A stretch of DNA of 52,243 nucleotides from Microbacteriaceae bacterium PS02333 (GTDB lineage Bacteria > Actinomycetota > Actinomycetes > Actinomycetales > Microbacteriaceae), in assembly GCA_029959665.1 (NCBI GenBank), contig JASCOI010000012.1:1-52243 (forward strand). The letters run 5' to 3'. The position numbers and the translations under genes were made by a program. Shown one piece after another: positions 7,798 to 17,200 of this stretch (the first letter of the stretch is position 1; each line of letters opens with the position of its first letter). The notes under the pieces are model-generated. The model was not told the origin of the DNA and made no database searches. It saw only the letters and a list, made by a program, of their open reading frames with translations.

Positions 7798-8457
7798 TCA
7801 GGGGGTCGTGATCACGGTTCGCGCGTCGGCCGATCGGAGGAGGGCCTCGTCGTGGGACGCCATCACGATGGTCGTCCCTTGGTCGACGAGTTCACGTGCG
7901 AGCTGAGTGACGAGTGCGGTTCGGCGCGAGTCGAGCGCTGCGGTGGGTTCGTCCAGGAGGACGAGTGGGGGCTTGCGGACGAGGATCCGTGCGATGGCGA
8001 CGCGTTGGCGTTCGCCTCCGCTCAGTTCCGCCGCTCGTTGGTCGAGGAGCGTCGGCGGGAGGTCGAGCCGGTCGACGGCTGCTTCGATGGTCATGGGTGG
8101 CGATGTCGGCTGCTTGGAAGCAGCCCTCGCGGCCTCGTGCAGGTTCTTCCGGACTGTCCACTGCTCGATCAGGCCGGCGTTCTGGAACACGAACCCGATC
8201 TCGTGGCGGAGGTACCGGCGTAGCTTCGCGCCACGCAGCGTGGTGACGTCGTGCTCAAAGCAGCGGATGCTGCCTCGGTGCGGCCGCTCGAGTCCGCCGA
8301 TCATCCGCAGGAGCGTCGATTTCCCGACCCCGGACGCCCCGACCAGGGCATGCACGGTGCCGGATCGGATGGTGAGGTCGAGACTGCCGAACACCCGCCG
8401 TCCCTCGAGCGCGTGTTCAAGTGCGGTGATCGACACCGCGGGCCGGCTATCGGGCAT
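7798..8457 (-). CDS. Bacteriocin-cluster ABC transporter ATP-binding protein
   Basis: This encodes 219 residues of the LolD/MacB-type ATPase group. Walker A is GASGVGKST, the Q-loop region GFVFQNAGL, the signature LSGGERQR and Walker B LVLLDEPTAALD. It overlaps the DUF1430 gene by 11 bases and is the last gene of the bacteriocin operon. In lactococcin 972-type clusters such an ATPase pairs with the large membrane protein, and together they are proposed to export the peptide or give immunity. Base composition is visibly lower in GC than in the neighbours. Confidence 0.9.
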   Translation of the reverse strand: MPDSRPAVSITALEHALEGRRVFGSLDLTIRSGTVHALVGASGVGKSTLLRMIGGLERPHRGSIRCFEHDVTTLRGAKLRRYLRHEIGFVFQNAGLIEQWTVRKNLHEAARAASKQPTSPPMTIEAAVDRLDLPPTLLDQRAAELSGGERQRVAIARILVRKPPLVLLDEPTAALDSRRTALVTQLARELVDQGTTIVMASHDEALLRSADARTVITTP

Positions 8458-10462
8458 GCCTTGTCAGTTCCTTCGGGGTGGTGATCCGGACGGTGATGAT
8501 CGCGCCGGACGCGAGCACGAAGGCTCCGACTGCGGCGTACACGAGCCCCAATGTGGTGGGGAGGATGTCGGGCCCGGTCAGGCCGCTTCGGAGGCCTGCG
8601 AGGATGACTGCGCCTGTGCCGGCGAGCAGCGTCACGGTCCCGAGGAACATCCGCAAGTGTGTGCGCACCGGCGAGTGGCCATGCGTGAGGTGGAACAGCA
8701 TGCGATCTCGGTGTGTCTGGAGGTAGGCGCGGGTTCGGATGACGAGCACACCGAACACGGCAAGCAGCCCGATGAACCCTCCGATCATGGCCAGTGGGAG
8801 TTTCGCCTGCGCGGCCTGCACGCCGCGGTCGACCTGGTCCGCGAAACGGTCTGTGACGTAGACGGAGCTGCTCACCCCAGCCGTGTGAAGGGCATGCCGG
8901 GTGGCGACTTCGTCTCCGGTGAAGAGGAGGTTCCCCGAGGTGCCAGCGGCCAAGTACGAGTCGTCATCCAACAAACCGGCTGCTGCCGGGACGACGATGA
9001 TGACGGGAGAGTCCGAGTACACGTCGGCTCGGAAATCCGTTCGGCCGTAGTTGAAGACCTGCCCTGGTGCGTAGGTAGCGATGTGTGGCCGCTTCGGTGC
9101 GGCCCGGTTCGGAACGTCACCAAGCGGGCTCTGGAAAGACTCCCGCCAGGCGGCGCCGATGGAGTTCGCTTCGGCGGCTCGGTCCGCTGGTACGAGAAGA
9201 CCCCACTCCCCGGGGCCGACGGCGCCGTTCAACGGGTCTGGTAGCCGCCCATCGGAACGGGCGATGAACTGCGCGTTCGCCACGATCACGTTCGATCGGG
9301 GATCTCCCGGCGTGTACAGGTGGCCGCGCTGCGCACCGGGAACCCAGCTGAGGACGACCCCGCCGACTGCGTCCTCCTCACGCACTGCCGACGCGAACGG
9401 GCGGACGGCGTCATCGAGAGCGTCAGGGCCGTCATACCCCTGGAAGATCGTCGTCGTGCATGCCGCACACGCCCGCCAGTCCGGTCGGCTCTCGCGCACC
9501 GACTGCAACGCGACCATCGAGACCACGGACTGCGTGAGGAGGAACACGACCACCGTCACCGTCAGCACCTGGACCGCCGCGACCACCGATCGGCCACGGG
9601 ACCACGGCCGCCACCCGGAGTACGACGCCCGAAACCGCAATCGTTCCGGGAGCAGCCCCGACAGGCACATCCCAACTGCGAACGCCACCAACAGCGCACC
9701 CAGCACCACGGCGCTGACGGCGAGGTAGGAGCTGACCTGGTTCCCGCCGTTGTACGAGCGGAGGGTGAACACGGCTGCGGCACCCAGGGCTGCGAACGCG
9801 CCTCCCGACAGCAGTCCGGACAGCCCGAGGTCGCGCGCGAACGGTGCCCGCATCCCGAGCGTCCGAGCGATCGCGGTCTGCTGGGTGCGTGTGGCCGCTC
9901 GGGCGAACCCCGCCAGGAACGCCGCCAAGACCGCAGCCACCCCTGCCATCACCGCAGGGGTGTACCCGATCATGTACCGCAGCAAGCTGAACCAACCAAC
10001 CGACTGCACTTGCACCTCGACACCGGCAGCAGCAAGCGTCGACGCCACGTCCTCAAGCTGCTGTGGCGCCAACGTCGACAGGTAGCCGGTCGCCCGCGCA
10101 CCATGCTGGATCGACTCGACCTTCGTCACCATGCTCGTGTCGAAGCGCGCGTACCGGCCGGACGGGAACGCCCGATCGTACGCCGCCTGATCTCCGATGA
10201 TCGGAGCAAGGGTCCGCGTTGGAACCGCTCCCGTCGGATCCTGCCGGATCCGGTAGAAGTTCCCTTGGTACCGGTGCGCTGCTTCTTCGAGCAGGTGAGG
10301 AACGGGGGTGGCCTGACGAACTTCGCTGAGCACCAGTGCCGAGCGAACCGTTGCAACGGATTGCGTGTCGTGCACGCTCAGCACCGCGAAGCCGATCAGC
10401 AACGACACCAGAGCCGCCGCGAAAGCGGTCGCTAGCCGGACGATGCCCGAGGCCACCCCCAC
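8447..10462 (-). CDS. Bacteriocin-associated integral membrane protein (DUF1430 family)
   Basis: This encodes 671 residues. One N-terminal transmembrane helix (about 8-28) is followed by an extracytoplasmic region, a block of four to five helices (about 165-325), a second large extracytoplasmic region and three C-terminal helices (about 560-665), a FtsX/MacB-like layout. DUF1430 proteins are found next to lactococcin 972-type precursors and are thought to act with the adjacent ATPase in secretion or self-protection. The gene starts five bases after the precursor gene ends and overlaps the ATPase gene, so the three genes form one operon. Confidence 0.85.
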   Translation of the reverse strand: MGVASGIVRLATAFAAALVSLLIGFAVLSVHDTQSVATVRSALVLSEVRQATPVPHLLEEAAHRYQGNFYRIRQDPTGAVPTRTLAPIIGDQAAYDRAFPSGRYARFDTSMVTKVESIQHGARATGYLSTLAPQQLEDVASTLAAAGVEVQVQSVGWFSLLRYMIGYTPAVMAGVAAVLAAFLAGFARAATRTQQTAIARTLGMRAPFARDLGLSGLLSGGAFAALGAAAVFTLRSYNGGNQVSSYLAVSAVVLGALLVAFAVGMCLSGLLPERLRFRASYSGWRPWSRGRSVVAAVQVLTVTVVVFLLTQSVVSMVALQSVRESRPDWRACAACTTTIFQGYDGPDALDDAVRPFASAVREEDAVGGVVLSWVPGAQRGHLYTPGDPRSNVIVANAQFIARSDGRLPDPLNGAVGPGEWGLLVPADRAAEANSIGAAWRESFQSPLGDVPNRAAPKRPHIATYAPGQVFNYGRTDFRADVYSDSPVIIVVPAAAGLLDDDSYLAAGTSGNLLFTGDEVATRHALHTAGVSSSVYVTDRFADQVDRGVQAAQAKLPLAMIGGFIGLLAVFGVLVIRTRAYLQTHRDRMLFHLTHGHSPVRTHLRMFLGTVTLLAGTGAVILAGLRSGLTGPDILPTTLGLVYAAVGAFVLASGAIITVRITTPKELTRHAR

Positions 10463-10467
10463 CGGAA

Positions 10468-10899
10468 CTACTTCGTGTCCCAGTACGCGGTGTTACCGCC
10501 CTGTGTCCGGAGGATCTTCGCCACCGACCGAGTGCCCTTCCCGGTCCAACCCGAGTAGTTGCAGCTCGTCCCGAAGCCCGAGCATGCAGTGGACTTGTGC
10601 GTCTTGCTGCCGTGGTCGTAGTACGAGTACGAGAACCCGCCCCCGATGCCGTAGATCCACACGCCCCCACCGACCTTCTCCGTCGTGCGGAGCATGCCGT
10701 GACCGACCGTGTCGTCGATGATCACCCGCGTGCCTTCCCCGCCAGTGATGACCGCGGAACCACCTGAGGTTGCCCCGACTCCGTCGGGAGTCGACGCCGA
10801 CGCTGACGCAGGCACCGCGATCGCCCCCAGCAACGCCGCCCCAGCCATGGCCGCCGCGACTCGACCGACCGAACCAATCCGATTTTGCGCTCTGAACAT
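10468..10899 (-). CDS. Lactococcin 972 family bacteriocin precursor
   Basis: This encodes 143 residues. Residues 1-35 form a Sec signal peptide: Arg-containing n-region, hydrophobic core AAAMAGAALLGAIAV, and cleavage near PASASA. A linker (about 36-76) precedes the bacteriocin domain with GGGVWIYGIG (77-86) and the family hallmark YYDHGSKTHKS (93-103), ending in YWDTK. Two cysteines (106 and 113) could form a disulphide; as I recall the lactococcal prototype, it has none. Lactococcin 972 binds lipid II and blocks septum formation in close relatives. The ATG at 10899 is chosen; a TTG three codons upstream, with TACATT eight bases before it, is an alternative. Confidence 0.88.
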   Translation of the reverse strand: MFRAQNRIGSVGRVAAAMAGAALLGAIAVPASASASTPDGVGATSGGSAVITGGEGTRVIIDDTVGHGMLRTTEKVGGGVWIYGIGGGFSYSYYDHGSKTHKSTACSGFGTSCNYSGWTGKGTRSVAKILRTQGGNTAYWDTK

Positions 10900-11034
10900 G
10901 TCCGGCAAACTAGTGCAATGTAAAGTATCGCCGCAAGCGGGGGAGTCGCATGCGAGTTCCGCACCGGAGAAGCATCTGAAGCAGATCGCCGATGAGCTCC
11001 ATGACCGGGGTATCGACGGGGCGCCCGACCGGGG

Positions 11035-11637
11035 CTACTCCTGCTCGGTGCCGTCGGGGTTCACGACGTACCAGACCCCGCCGACGCCCTGCCCGGTGAC
11101 GTCGCCCGGCTTCGCGTCGGCCGCGTACGTGTAGATCGGGCGGCCGTCGACCGTGACCTGGAGCTTCCCGTCGACTCCAGTGATCGTGCCGACGTCGCCC
11201 GTCACGCCGGACACGGCGGGCTTCGCCGCGTCGGACTCGATCGCCGGCCAGGCAGCGGCGCACCCGCCTGAGCAGGTGCTCTTCCCGGAGCCCTTGACGT
11301 CCTCGTCGTAGAAGTACGCGGTCATGCCCTTGCCGTCGACGACGATCGTGCCGAGCGAGGTGGACGCCGTCGCGATGCCGTCGTCGGCACCGTGCCCGCC
11401 GCTATCGCCGCCCTTGTCGTCGGTGCCGTACGCGCCGCCGGAGGACGACGACGCGGACGACGAAGAGGACGAAGACGATGACGCAGACGCAGACGCAGAC
11501 GCAGACGCCGACGCGGCCGGAGCGGAGGACCCGCCCGACGACGCCGACGACCCGGCCGAACAGCCCGCGAGCGCCAGCGCCGCGAACGCGACGCCCGCGA
11601 CCATCAGCACGGAACGGGTGGAACGTGTGGTGCGCAT
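11035..11637 (-). CDS. Lipoprotein of the COG4315 secreted-repeat family
   Basis: This encodes 200 residues. It has a lipoprotein signal peptide with lipobox LALAGC (Cys26). A low-complexity Ala/Ser linker (about 27-70) is encoded partly by a hexanucleotide repeat (GACGCA on the plus strand, about 11479-11510), so its length could vary in frame. Two copies of the COG4315 repeat follow, with the hallmarks GMTAYFYDED and STCSGGCAAAWPAI, then GRPIYTYAADAKPGDVTGQG. The function is unknown; the protein is surface-exposed. AGGGGT precedes the ATG at 11637. It is divergent from the YceI gene. Confidence 0.9.
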   Translation of the reverse strand: MRTTRSTRSVLMVAGVAFAALALAGCSAGSSASSGGSSAPAASASASASASASSSSSSSSSASSSSGGAYGTDDKGGDSGGHGADDGIATASTSLGTIVVDGKGMTAYFYDEDVKGSGKSTCSGGCAAAWPAIESDAAKPAVSGVTGDVGTITGVDGKLQVTVDGRPIYTYAADAKPGDVTGQGVGGVWYVVNPDGTEQE

Positions 11638-11719
11638 GGGTGACCCCTGTCCTGCGGGGCCGAGCCGGGCCTCCCGGCATGAGCGGACCCGCTCACCGGT
11701 GACACGGGTCGTCGGACCG

Positions 11720-11751
11720 GATCGTTCGATCCCGATCCGGATTGAACGATC
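11720..11751. promoter_or_regulatory. Inverted repeat GATCGTTC-N16-GAACGATC in a divergent promoter region
   Basis: Perfect 8-base arms with a 16-base spacer sit midway between the COG4315 lipoprotein gene and the YceI gene. The symmetric position suits an operator shared by both. The binding protein is unknown. Confidence 0.45.
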
Positions 11752-11776
11752 TCGCCCCTTGCGTCGTTTCCCGGTC

Positions 11777-12460
11777 ATGAGGACTCGGACCAAGGTGCTG
11801 CTCGGGATCGCCGCCGGCGTGGTCGTCATCGGCGCGGCCGGTGTGATCGGCGGACCGATCGTCTATGCGAACCTCGTCAATGGCGCTGCCGACGCGGCCC
11901 CGACGCTCGCCCCGACCGGAGGCGCGACGCTCGACCCGGCCGATGCCGACGGCACGTGGCAGGCGGGGAACGACTCCTTCGCCGGGTACCGGGTGCACGA
12001 GGTACTCCGGGGCCAGGATGTGACCGTGACCGGACGCACGAAGGACGTCGACGCCACCGCCACGGTGACCGACGGGTCGCTCGAGCGCGCGACGGTGACC
12101 GTGCAGGTCGCGTCGATCGCCACACCGGAATCAGCCCGCGACGAGTACTTCCGGTCCCAGGCCCTGCAGACCGACCGCTTCCCGACCGCGACCTTCCGCG
12201 TCACCGACCCGGTCGACGTGCGGGCGGCGCTCGCCGGCACCGACCGGGACGTGACCCTCCGCGGCGACCTGACCATGCACGGCGTGAGGAAGACGGTGGA
12301 GGCGGACGCGCAACTCGGGGTCGCCAGCGACGGGCACGTCCAGGTCGCCGGGTCGATCCCGGTCACGTTCGCCGACTACGGCGTCCAGGCGCCGAACCTC
12401 GGGTTCGTGAAGGTCGACGGCTCGGGCGCGGTCGAGTTCTCCCTCGAGCTGATGCGGTGA
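11777..12460 (+). CDS. YceI family protein, membrane-anchored
   Basis: This encodes 227 residues. One N-terminal transmembrane helix (about 6-28) is followed by a YceI lipocalin-like domain with DGTWQAGNDSFAGYRV, YFRSQALQTDRFPTATF and the typical LTMHGVRKTVEA near the C-terminus. YceI proteins bind isoprenoid-type lipids. The GTG of the sigma-factor gene overlaps its stop by four bases, so yceI, sigma and anti-sigma form one operon. It may be a target of that sigma factor. Confidence 0.92.
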   Translation: MRTRTKVLLGIAAGVVVIGAAGVIGGPIVYANLVNGAADAAPTLAPTGGATLDPADADGTWQAGNDSFAGYRVHEVLRGQDVTVTGRTKDVDATATVTDGSLERATVTVQVASIATPESARDEYFRSQALQTDRFPTATFRVTDPVDVRAALAGTDRDVTLRGDLTMHGVRKTVEADAQLGVASDGHVQVAGSIPVTFADYGVQAPNLGFVKVDGSGAVEFSLELMR

Positions 12461-12972
12461 CCGTGGGGGAGCGTCCGGCGGACGAGCTGCTCGTGGCGCT
12501 GCACGCCGAGCACGGGGATGCGCTGCTGCGGTACGTGCGGCACCTCACCGCGGACCGGGCGCTCGCCGACGACGTCGTGCAGGAGACCCTGGTGCGGGCG
12601 TGGCAGCGACCGGCGGTGCTCGAGCGCGAGCCCGATGCTGCTCGGGCCTGGCTCTTCACCGTGGCGCGGAACCTGGTCGTCGACGACGCCCGCTCCGCTC
12701 GACACCGCCGCGAGTTCGGCAGCGACGAACCCGTCGACGACGTGCAGCCCGACCGGACGGACGCCGTGCTCGACGGCATCGTCGTCGCCGACGCGCTCGC
12801 CGCACTCTCACCCGAGCACCGCCGCGTCGTCGTCGACGCGTACTGGCTCGGCCACACCGTCCCCGAGATCGCCCGACGCCACGGCATCCCCGAGGGCACC
12901 GCGAAGTCCCGCCTGCACTACGGCCTCCGCGCACTCCGACTCGCACTGCAGGAACGAGGGGTGACCCGATGA
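12457..12972 (+). CDS. ECF RNA polymerase sigma factor
   Basis: This encodes 171 residues with region 2 (DALLRYVRHLTADRALADDV, then VQETLVRAWQ) and region 4 (LSPEHRRVVVDAYWLGHTVP, then EIARRHGIPEGTAKSRLHYG). There is no region 3 and no C-terminal extension. It starts with GTG overlapping the YceI stop (GTGA) and its own stop overlaps the anti-sigma start (ATGA). The pairing with a zinc-finger anti-sigma factor resembles the SigK/SigL-type groups. The regulon probably includes the adjacent envelope genes (inference). Confidence 0.93.
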   Translation: MTVGERPADELLVALHAEHGDALLRYVRHLTADRALADDVVQETLVRAWQRPAVLEREPDAARAWLFTVARNLVVDDARSARHRREFGSDEPVDDVQPDRTDAVLDGIVVADALAALSPEHRRVVVDAYWLGHTVPEIARRHGIPEGTAKSRLHYGLRALRLALQERGVTR

Positions 12973-13667
12973 CCGAGGACCGCTACCGGGACTGGGACGC
13001 CGCCTACGTGCTCGGTTCGCTGCCGAGCGACGAACGGCTCGAGTACGAACGGCACCTGGAGACGTGCGCCGCGTGCCGCGCCGCCGTCGGGGAACTGGCC
13101 GGCATGCCGGGCCTGATCGGTCGGTTGCCGGCCGAGGACGCCGTCGCGATCGCGGACCCCGACGGGAGGCCCGACCCGGCTCCGGCACGCCCGCTCGCCA
13201 CGGTCGCACACCGCGTCCGGAGCCGTCGTCGTCGCCGTCGGGTCCTGGTCACCGTGACCGCGGGGCTCGCCGTCGTGGCCGCCGTGCTCGGCGGGGTCGC
13301 GATCGGCGCCGCGCGGGTCGGTCCGGCTCCGACGTCCGTCTCCGCGGAGTCCGAGCGCTACGCGATGTCGCCGGTCGCGGCCGCCGGGCTGCGGGTGGAC
13401 CTCGACGTGACCCGGAAAGCATGGGGGACCCGGTTCGACTGGGGGTGCACGTACGGCGGGCGTGACTGGGGGAACGGCAGCAGCGTCATGTACGACCTCG
13501 TCGTGGTGCGGAAGGACGGCACCGACGAGACCGTTGCCTCGTGGACGGCGTCCGGGCGCTCGGCTGCCGGCCTCGCGGCGGCGACGGACGTGCCGCTCGG
13601 CTCCATCGAGTCGGTCGAGGTCCGGTTGCACGGCGACACGAGGACCCTCGCGACGGTCCGGATCTGA
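12969..13667 (+). CDS. Zinc-finger anti-sigma factor (RskA-like)
   Basis: This encodes 232 residues. The N-terminal anti-sigma domain has the HC2 zinc motif His29-x3-Cys33-x2-Cys36 (HLETCAAC). A basic stretch and one transmembrane helix (about 110-133) follow, then an extracytoplasmic domain typical of RskA C-termini (SVEVRLHGDTRTLA). It would hold the ECF sigma factor at the membrane until regulated proteolysis releases it. It is convergent with the MarR gene with a 12-base gap. Confidence 0.92.
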   Translation: MTEDRYRDWDAAYVLGSLPSDERLEYERHLETCAACRAAVGELAGMPGLIGRLPAEDAVAIADPDGRPDPAPARPLATVAHRVRSRRRRRRVLVTVTAGLAVVAAVLGGVAIGAARVGPAPTSVSAESERYAMSPVAAAGLRVDLDVTRKAWGTRFDWGCTYGGRDWGNGSSVMYDLVVVRKDGTDETVASWTASGRSAAGLAAATDVPLGSIESVEVRLHGDTRTLATVRI

Positions 13668-13679
13668 GTGACGGACGGG

Positions 13680-14147
13680 TCAGTCGTGCACGGGATCGAC
13701 CGGGCCGAGCGCGGCCTGGACCCGGGCGCTGACCGACCGCAGCGTGCCCGCGTCGTCGCCCACGGGCTTCCAGAACAGCTGCTCGAGCGCGGCGGTGTGC
13801 GCGCGGATCCCGGCGAGCACCGCGCGGCGGCCGTCCGGCGTCATCACGACCCAGCTGCCGCGGCCGTCCGTCGGGCAGTCCGCACGCTCCACCAGGCCGC
13901 GGGACACCATGCGCGTGACCTGGTGACTGACGCGCGACTTCTCCCAGCCGATGCCGGCCGCGACGTCCCGCACACGGAGTCGGTGGTCCGGTTGCCGGTG
14001 CAGCCCGATCAGGATCTCGAACTCCGGGATCGAGATGCCCGCGCCGTGCTGGACGGCGTGGTCGAGGGCGCGGTCGAGGCGTCTCCACACGTCGTGGTAC
14101 GCGTCCCAGGTGGCCCAGTCGTGGCCGCCATCGCCCTGCTTCGACAT
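13680..14147 (-). CDS. MarR family transcriptional regulator
   Basis: This encodes 155 residues with a MarR winged helix: RVRDVAAGIGWEKSRVSHQV (recognition helix) and a wing with DCPTDGRGSWV. The ATG at 14147 has no Shine-Dalgarno sequence but TACGCT lies seven bases upstream. It is divergent from putA with 94 bases between the starts. That PutA lacks the DNA-binding ribbon-helix-helix of self-regulating PutA proteins, so this MarR is a candidate putA regulator. Confidence 0.9.
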   Translation of the reverse strand: MSKQGDGGHDWATWDAYHDVWRRLDRALDHAVQHGAGISIPEFEILIGLHRQPDHRLRVRDVAAGIGWEKSRVSHQVTRMVSRGLVERADCPTDGRGSWVVMTPDGRRAVLAGIRAHTAALEQLFWKPVGDDAGTLRSVSARVQAALGPVDPVHD

Positions 14148-14154
14148 GCGAGCA

Positions 14155-14160
14155 AGCGTA
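14155..14160 (-). promoter_or_regulatory. Leaderless -10 (TACGCT) of the MarR gene
   Basis: TACGCT lies seven bases before the ATG at 14147. Confidence 0.55.
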
Positions 14161-14229
14161 TCCCGCTGACACATCGCTGACTGTTGGCCAGCACTCGGCG
14201 CGCTCCGAGGTGAGGTCGGTGCTGCGGCA

Positions 14230-14235
14230 TACGAT
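14230..14235 (+). promoter_or_regulatory. Leaderless -10 (TACGAT) of putA
   Basis: TACGAT lies six bases before the ATG at 14242. Confidence 0.6.
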
Positions 14236-14241
14236 CGGTGC

Positions 14242-17200
14242 ATGCCGAGCGCTCGACTCCAGGACTGCACCGACGACGCCGTCGCGCTCGTGCGACGGTG
14301 GCTCGCCGCGTCCGCGGGGGTCAAGCCCGATCCCGGTGCCGCACGGCTGGCGGGCGTGCTCCGCGACGAACAGGGCCTCGACTTCACGTTCGGCTTCGTC
14401 GACAAGGTGATCCGACCGGAAGACCCCCGTGTCGCTGCCCGGAACCTCGAGAAGGTCAGCCAGGACGTCCCCGACTTCCTCGCCTGGTACCTCCGTGGCG
14501 CGGTCACCTTCGGCGGCGGCTTCGCGACGATGGCGCCGTGGGCAGTCATCCCCACGGCACGGAAGATCCTGCGCCGGATGACCGGCCACCTCGTCGTCGA
14601 CGCGACGCCGGCGAAGCTCGGTCCGGCGCTCACCAAGATCGGCGGCGACGGCACGCGGCTCAACGTGAACCTGCTCGGCGAGGCCGTCCTCGGCAGCGCC
14701 GAGAGCGACCGTCGGCTCCAGGGCACGATGGACCTCCTCGCGCGGGACGACGTCGACTACGTCTCGATCAAGGTCAGCGCGGTCGTCCCGCAGATGTCCA
14801 TGTGGGCGTTCGACGAGACCGTCGACCGTGTCGTCGACCGCCTCGTGCCGCTCTACCGGCTGGCGGCGTCGAGCCCCACGCCGAAGTTCATCAACCTCGA
14901 CATGGAGGAGTACCGCGACCTCGACGTCACGCTCGCGGTCTTCCAGGAGCTGCTGGGGCGCGAGGAGTTCCTGGGCCTGCACGCCGGCATCGTGCTGCAG
15001 GCGTACCTGCCGGACGCCGCGGGAGCGCTCGAGTCGCTGACGTCGTGGGCGATCGCCCGCCGGGCACGCGGTGGTGCCCCCGTGAAGGTCCGGCTGGTCA
15101 AGGGCGCCAACCTCGCCATGGAGCGCGTCGAGTCGATCGTGCACGACTGGCCGCTCGCCACGTGGGGCAGCAAGCGCGAGACCGACACCGCATACCTCCG
15201 CATGCTCGACACCGCACTGACGCCCGAGCGGACCGACGCCGTCCGCATCGGCGTCGCCGGGCACAACCTCTTCGACCTCGCGACCGCGTGGGTGCTCGCC
15301 CAGCGTCGCGGGGTGACCGACGCCGTGGACGTGGAGATGCTCCTCGGCATGGCCGCCACGCACGCCGATGCCGTCCGCGCCGACGTCGGGCAGATCCTCC
15401 TCTACACACCCGTCGTGCAGCCGGACGAGTTCGACTCCGCGATCGCGTACCTGGCCCGGCGGCTGCAGGAGAACGCCAGCCCCGAGAACTTCATGTCAGG
15501 GGCGTTCGACATCGACCACGACCAGGCCGTGTTCGACCGGGAACTCGCGCGCTGGACCGCGTCCGTCGCGGCGCTCGACGAACCGGTCCCGGCGACGAAC
15601 CGCACGCAGGACCGCCGCCGCCGCCCCGCCGAACCCGGCCCCCGCGACCACTTCGACAACGTCCCGGACACCGACCCGGCGATCCCCGCGAACCGGGCGT
15701 GGGCGGCAGACGTCCTCCGCCGGGTACCCCGGTCGCAGCTCGGCACCCAGACCATCCGTGGCGCACGGGTCCTCGACCGCACCAAGCTCGAGCGGATCGT
15801 CGGCAGTACCGCGCAGGCCGGCGTGAACTGGGGCCGTCAGGACCCAGGCGACCGTGCCGAGCTGCTCGACCTGATCGGGCACGAGCTCGAGGTCCGGCGC
15901 GGCGACCTCGTCGAGGTGATGGCGGCCGAGACCGGCAAGACCATCACCGAGGCCGACGCAGAGGTCAGTGAGGCGATCGACTCCGCCCACTACTACGCCG
16001 ACCAGGCTCGAGGGCTCGCGTCCGTCACCGGTGCGCGGTACGTGCCCCCGCGCCTGACCGTCGTCGTGCCGCCGTGGAACTTCCCCGTCGCGATCGCCGC
16101 CGGTGGGGTACTCGCCGCGCTCGCCGCCGGTAGCGGGGTCGTGCTGAAGCCCGCCCCGGAAGCGAAGCGCTGCGGTGCCGTCCTCGCCGACGTGCTCTGG
16201 GACGCCGGCGTCCCGCACTCGCTCCTCCAGCTCGTCGACCTCGACGAGGACATCCTCGGCCGGCAGCTCATCGCGCACCCGGCCGTCGACCGCATCATCC
16301 TCACCGGAGCCGCCGAGACCGCCAGGTCCTTCACGTGGTGGCGTGCCGGGCTGCCCCTCACCGCCGAGACCAGCGGCAAGAACGCCATCGTCGTGACGCC
16401 GTCCGCCGACCTCGACCTCGCCGTGCAGGACGTCGTCCGTTCGGCGTTCGGGCACGCCGGCCAGAAGTGCTCAGCGGCCTCGCTCGTCATCCTCGTGGGC
16501 TCCGTCGCCGAGAGCGAGCGGTTCCGTCGGCAGCTCGTGGACGCCACCCGGACGCTGCGGGTCGCCTGGCCCGACGACCCCACGGCGCAGATGGGTCCGC
16601 TCATCGCCGAGCCGAAGGGCAAGCTCCGCGCGGGCCTGACGGAGCTCGGCCCGGGGGAGTCCTGGCTCGTGCAGCCGGTCCCGCTCGACGACTCCGGCCG
16701 GCTCTGGTCGCCCGGCATCCGCGACGGCGTCCGCCCTGGGAGCGACTTCCACCAGACCGAGTACTTCGGGCCCGTGCTCGGGATCATGCACGCCGAGACC
16801 CTCGACGACGCCATCGCGATCCAGAACGGCACCGACTTCGGCCTCACCGCGGGGATCCACTCCCTCGACGTCGACGAGGTCGCCGACTGGATGCACCGCG
16901 TCCAGGCGGGCAACCTGTACGTGAACCGCGGCATCACCGGGGCGATCGTGCGGCGCCAGCCCTTCGGCGGGTGGAAGCAGTCGTCCGTCGGTACGGGCAC
17001 CAAGGCGGGTGGTCCGATGTACGTCGCGACCCTCGGCCGCTGGGAGCCGACACCGCGCAAGGTCCACAAGAGCATCCAGCTGCACGGTCTCCCGCCGCGG
17101 GTCACCGCCGTGATCGAGGCAGCACGCAGCGGGTTGACCTTCGAGGAGTTCGACCAGGTCCGAGCAGGCGCCGTCAGCGACGTGCAGGCCCGCACGACGC

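Noticed and set aside
7798-10899. Integrated mobile element carrying the bacteriocin operon
   Set aside because: Lower GC suggests transfer, but I see no integrase, transposase, tRNA junction or flanking direct repeats.
11479-11510. GACGCA hexanucleotide repeat as a CRISPR-like or satellite array
   Set aside because: It is a short in-frame coding repeat for the Ala/Ser linker of a lipoprotein; there are no spacers.
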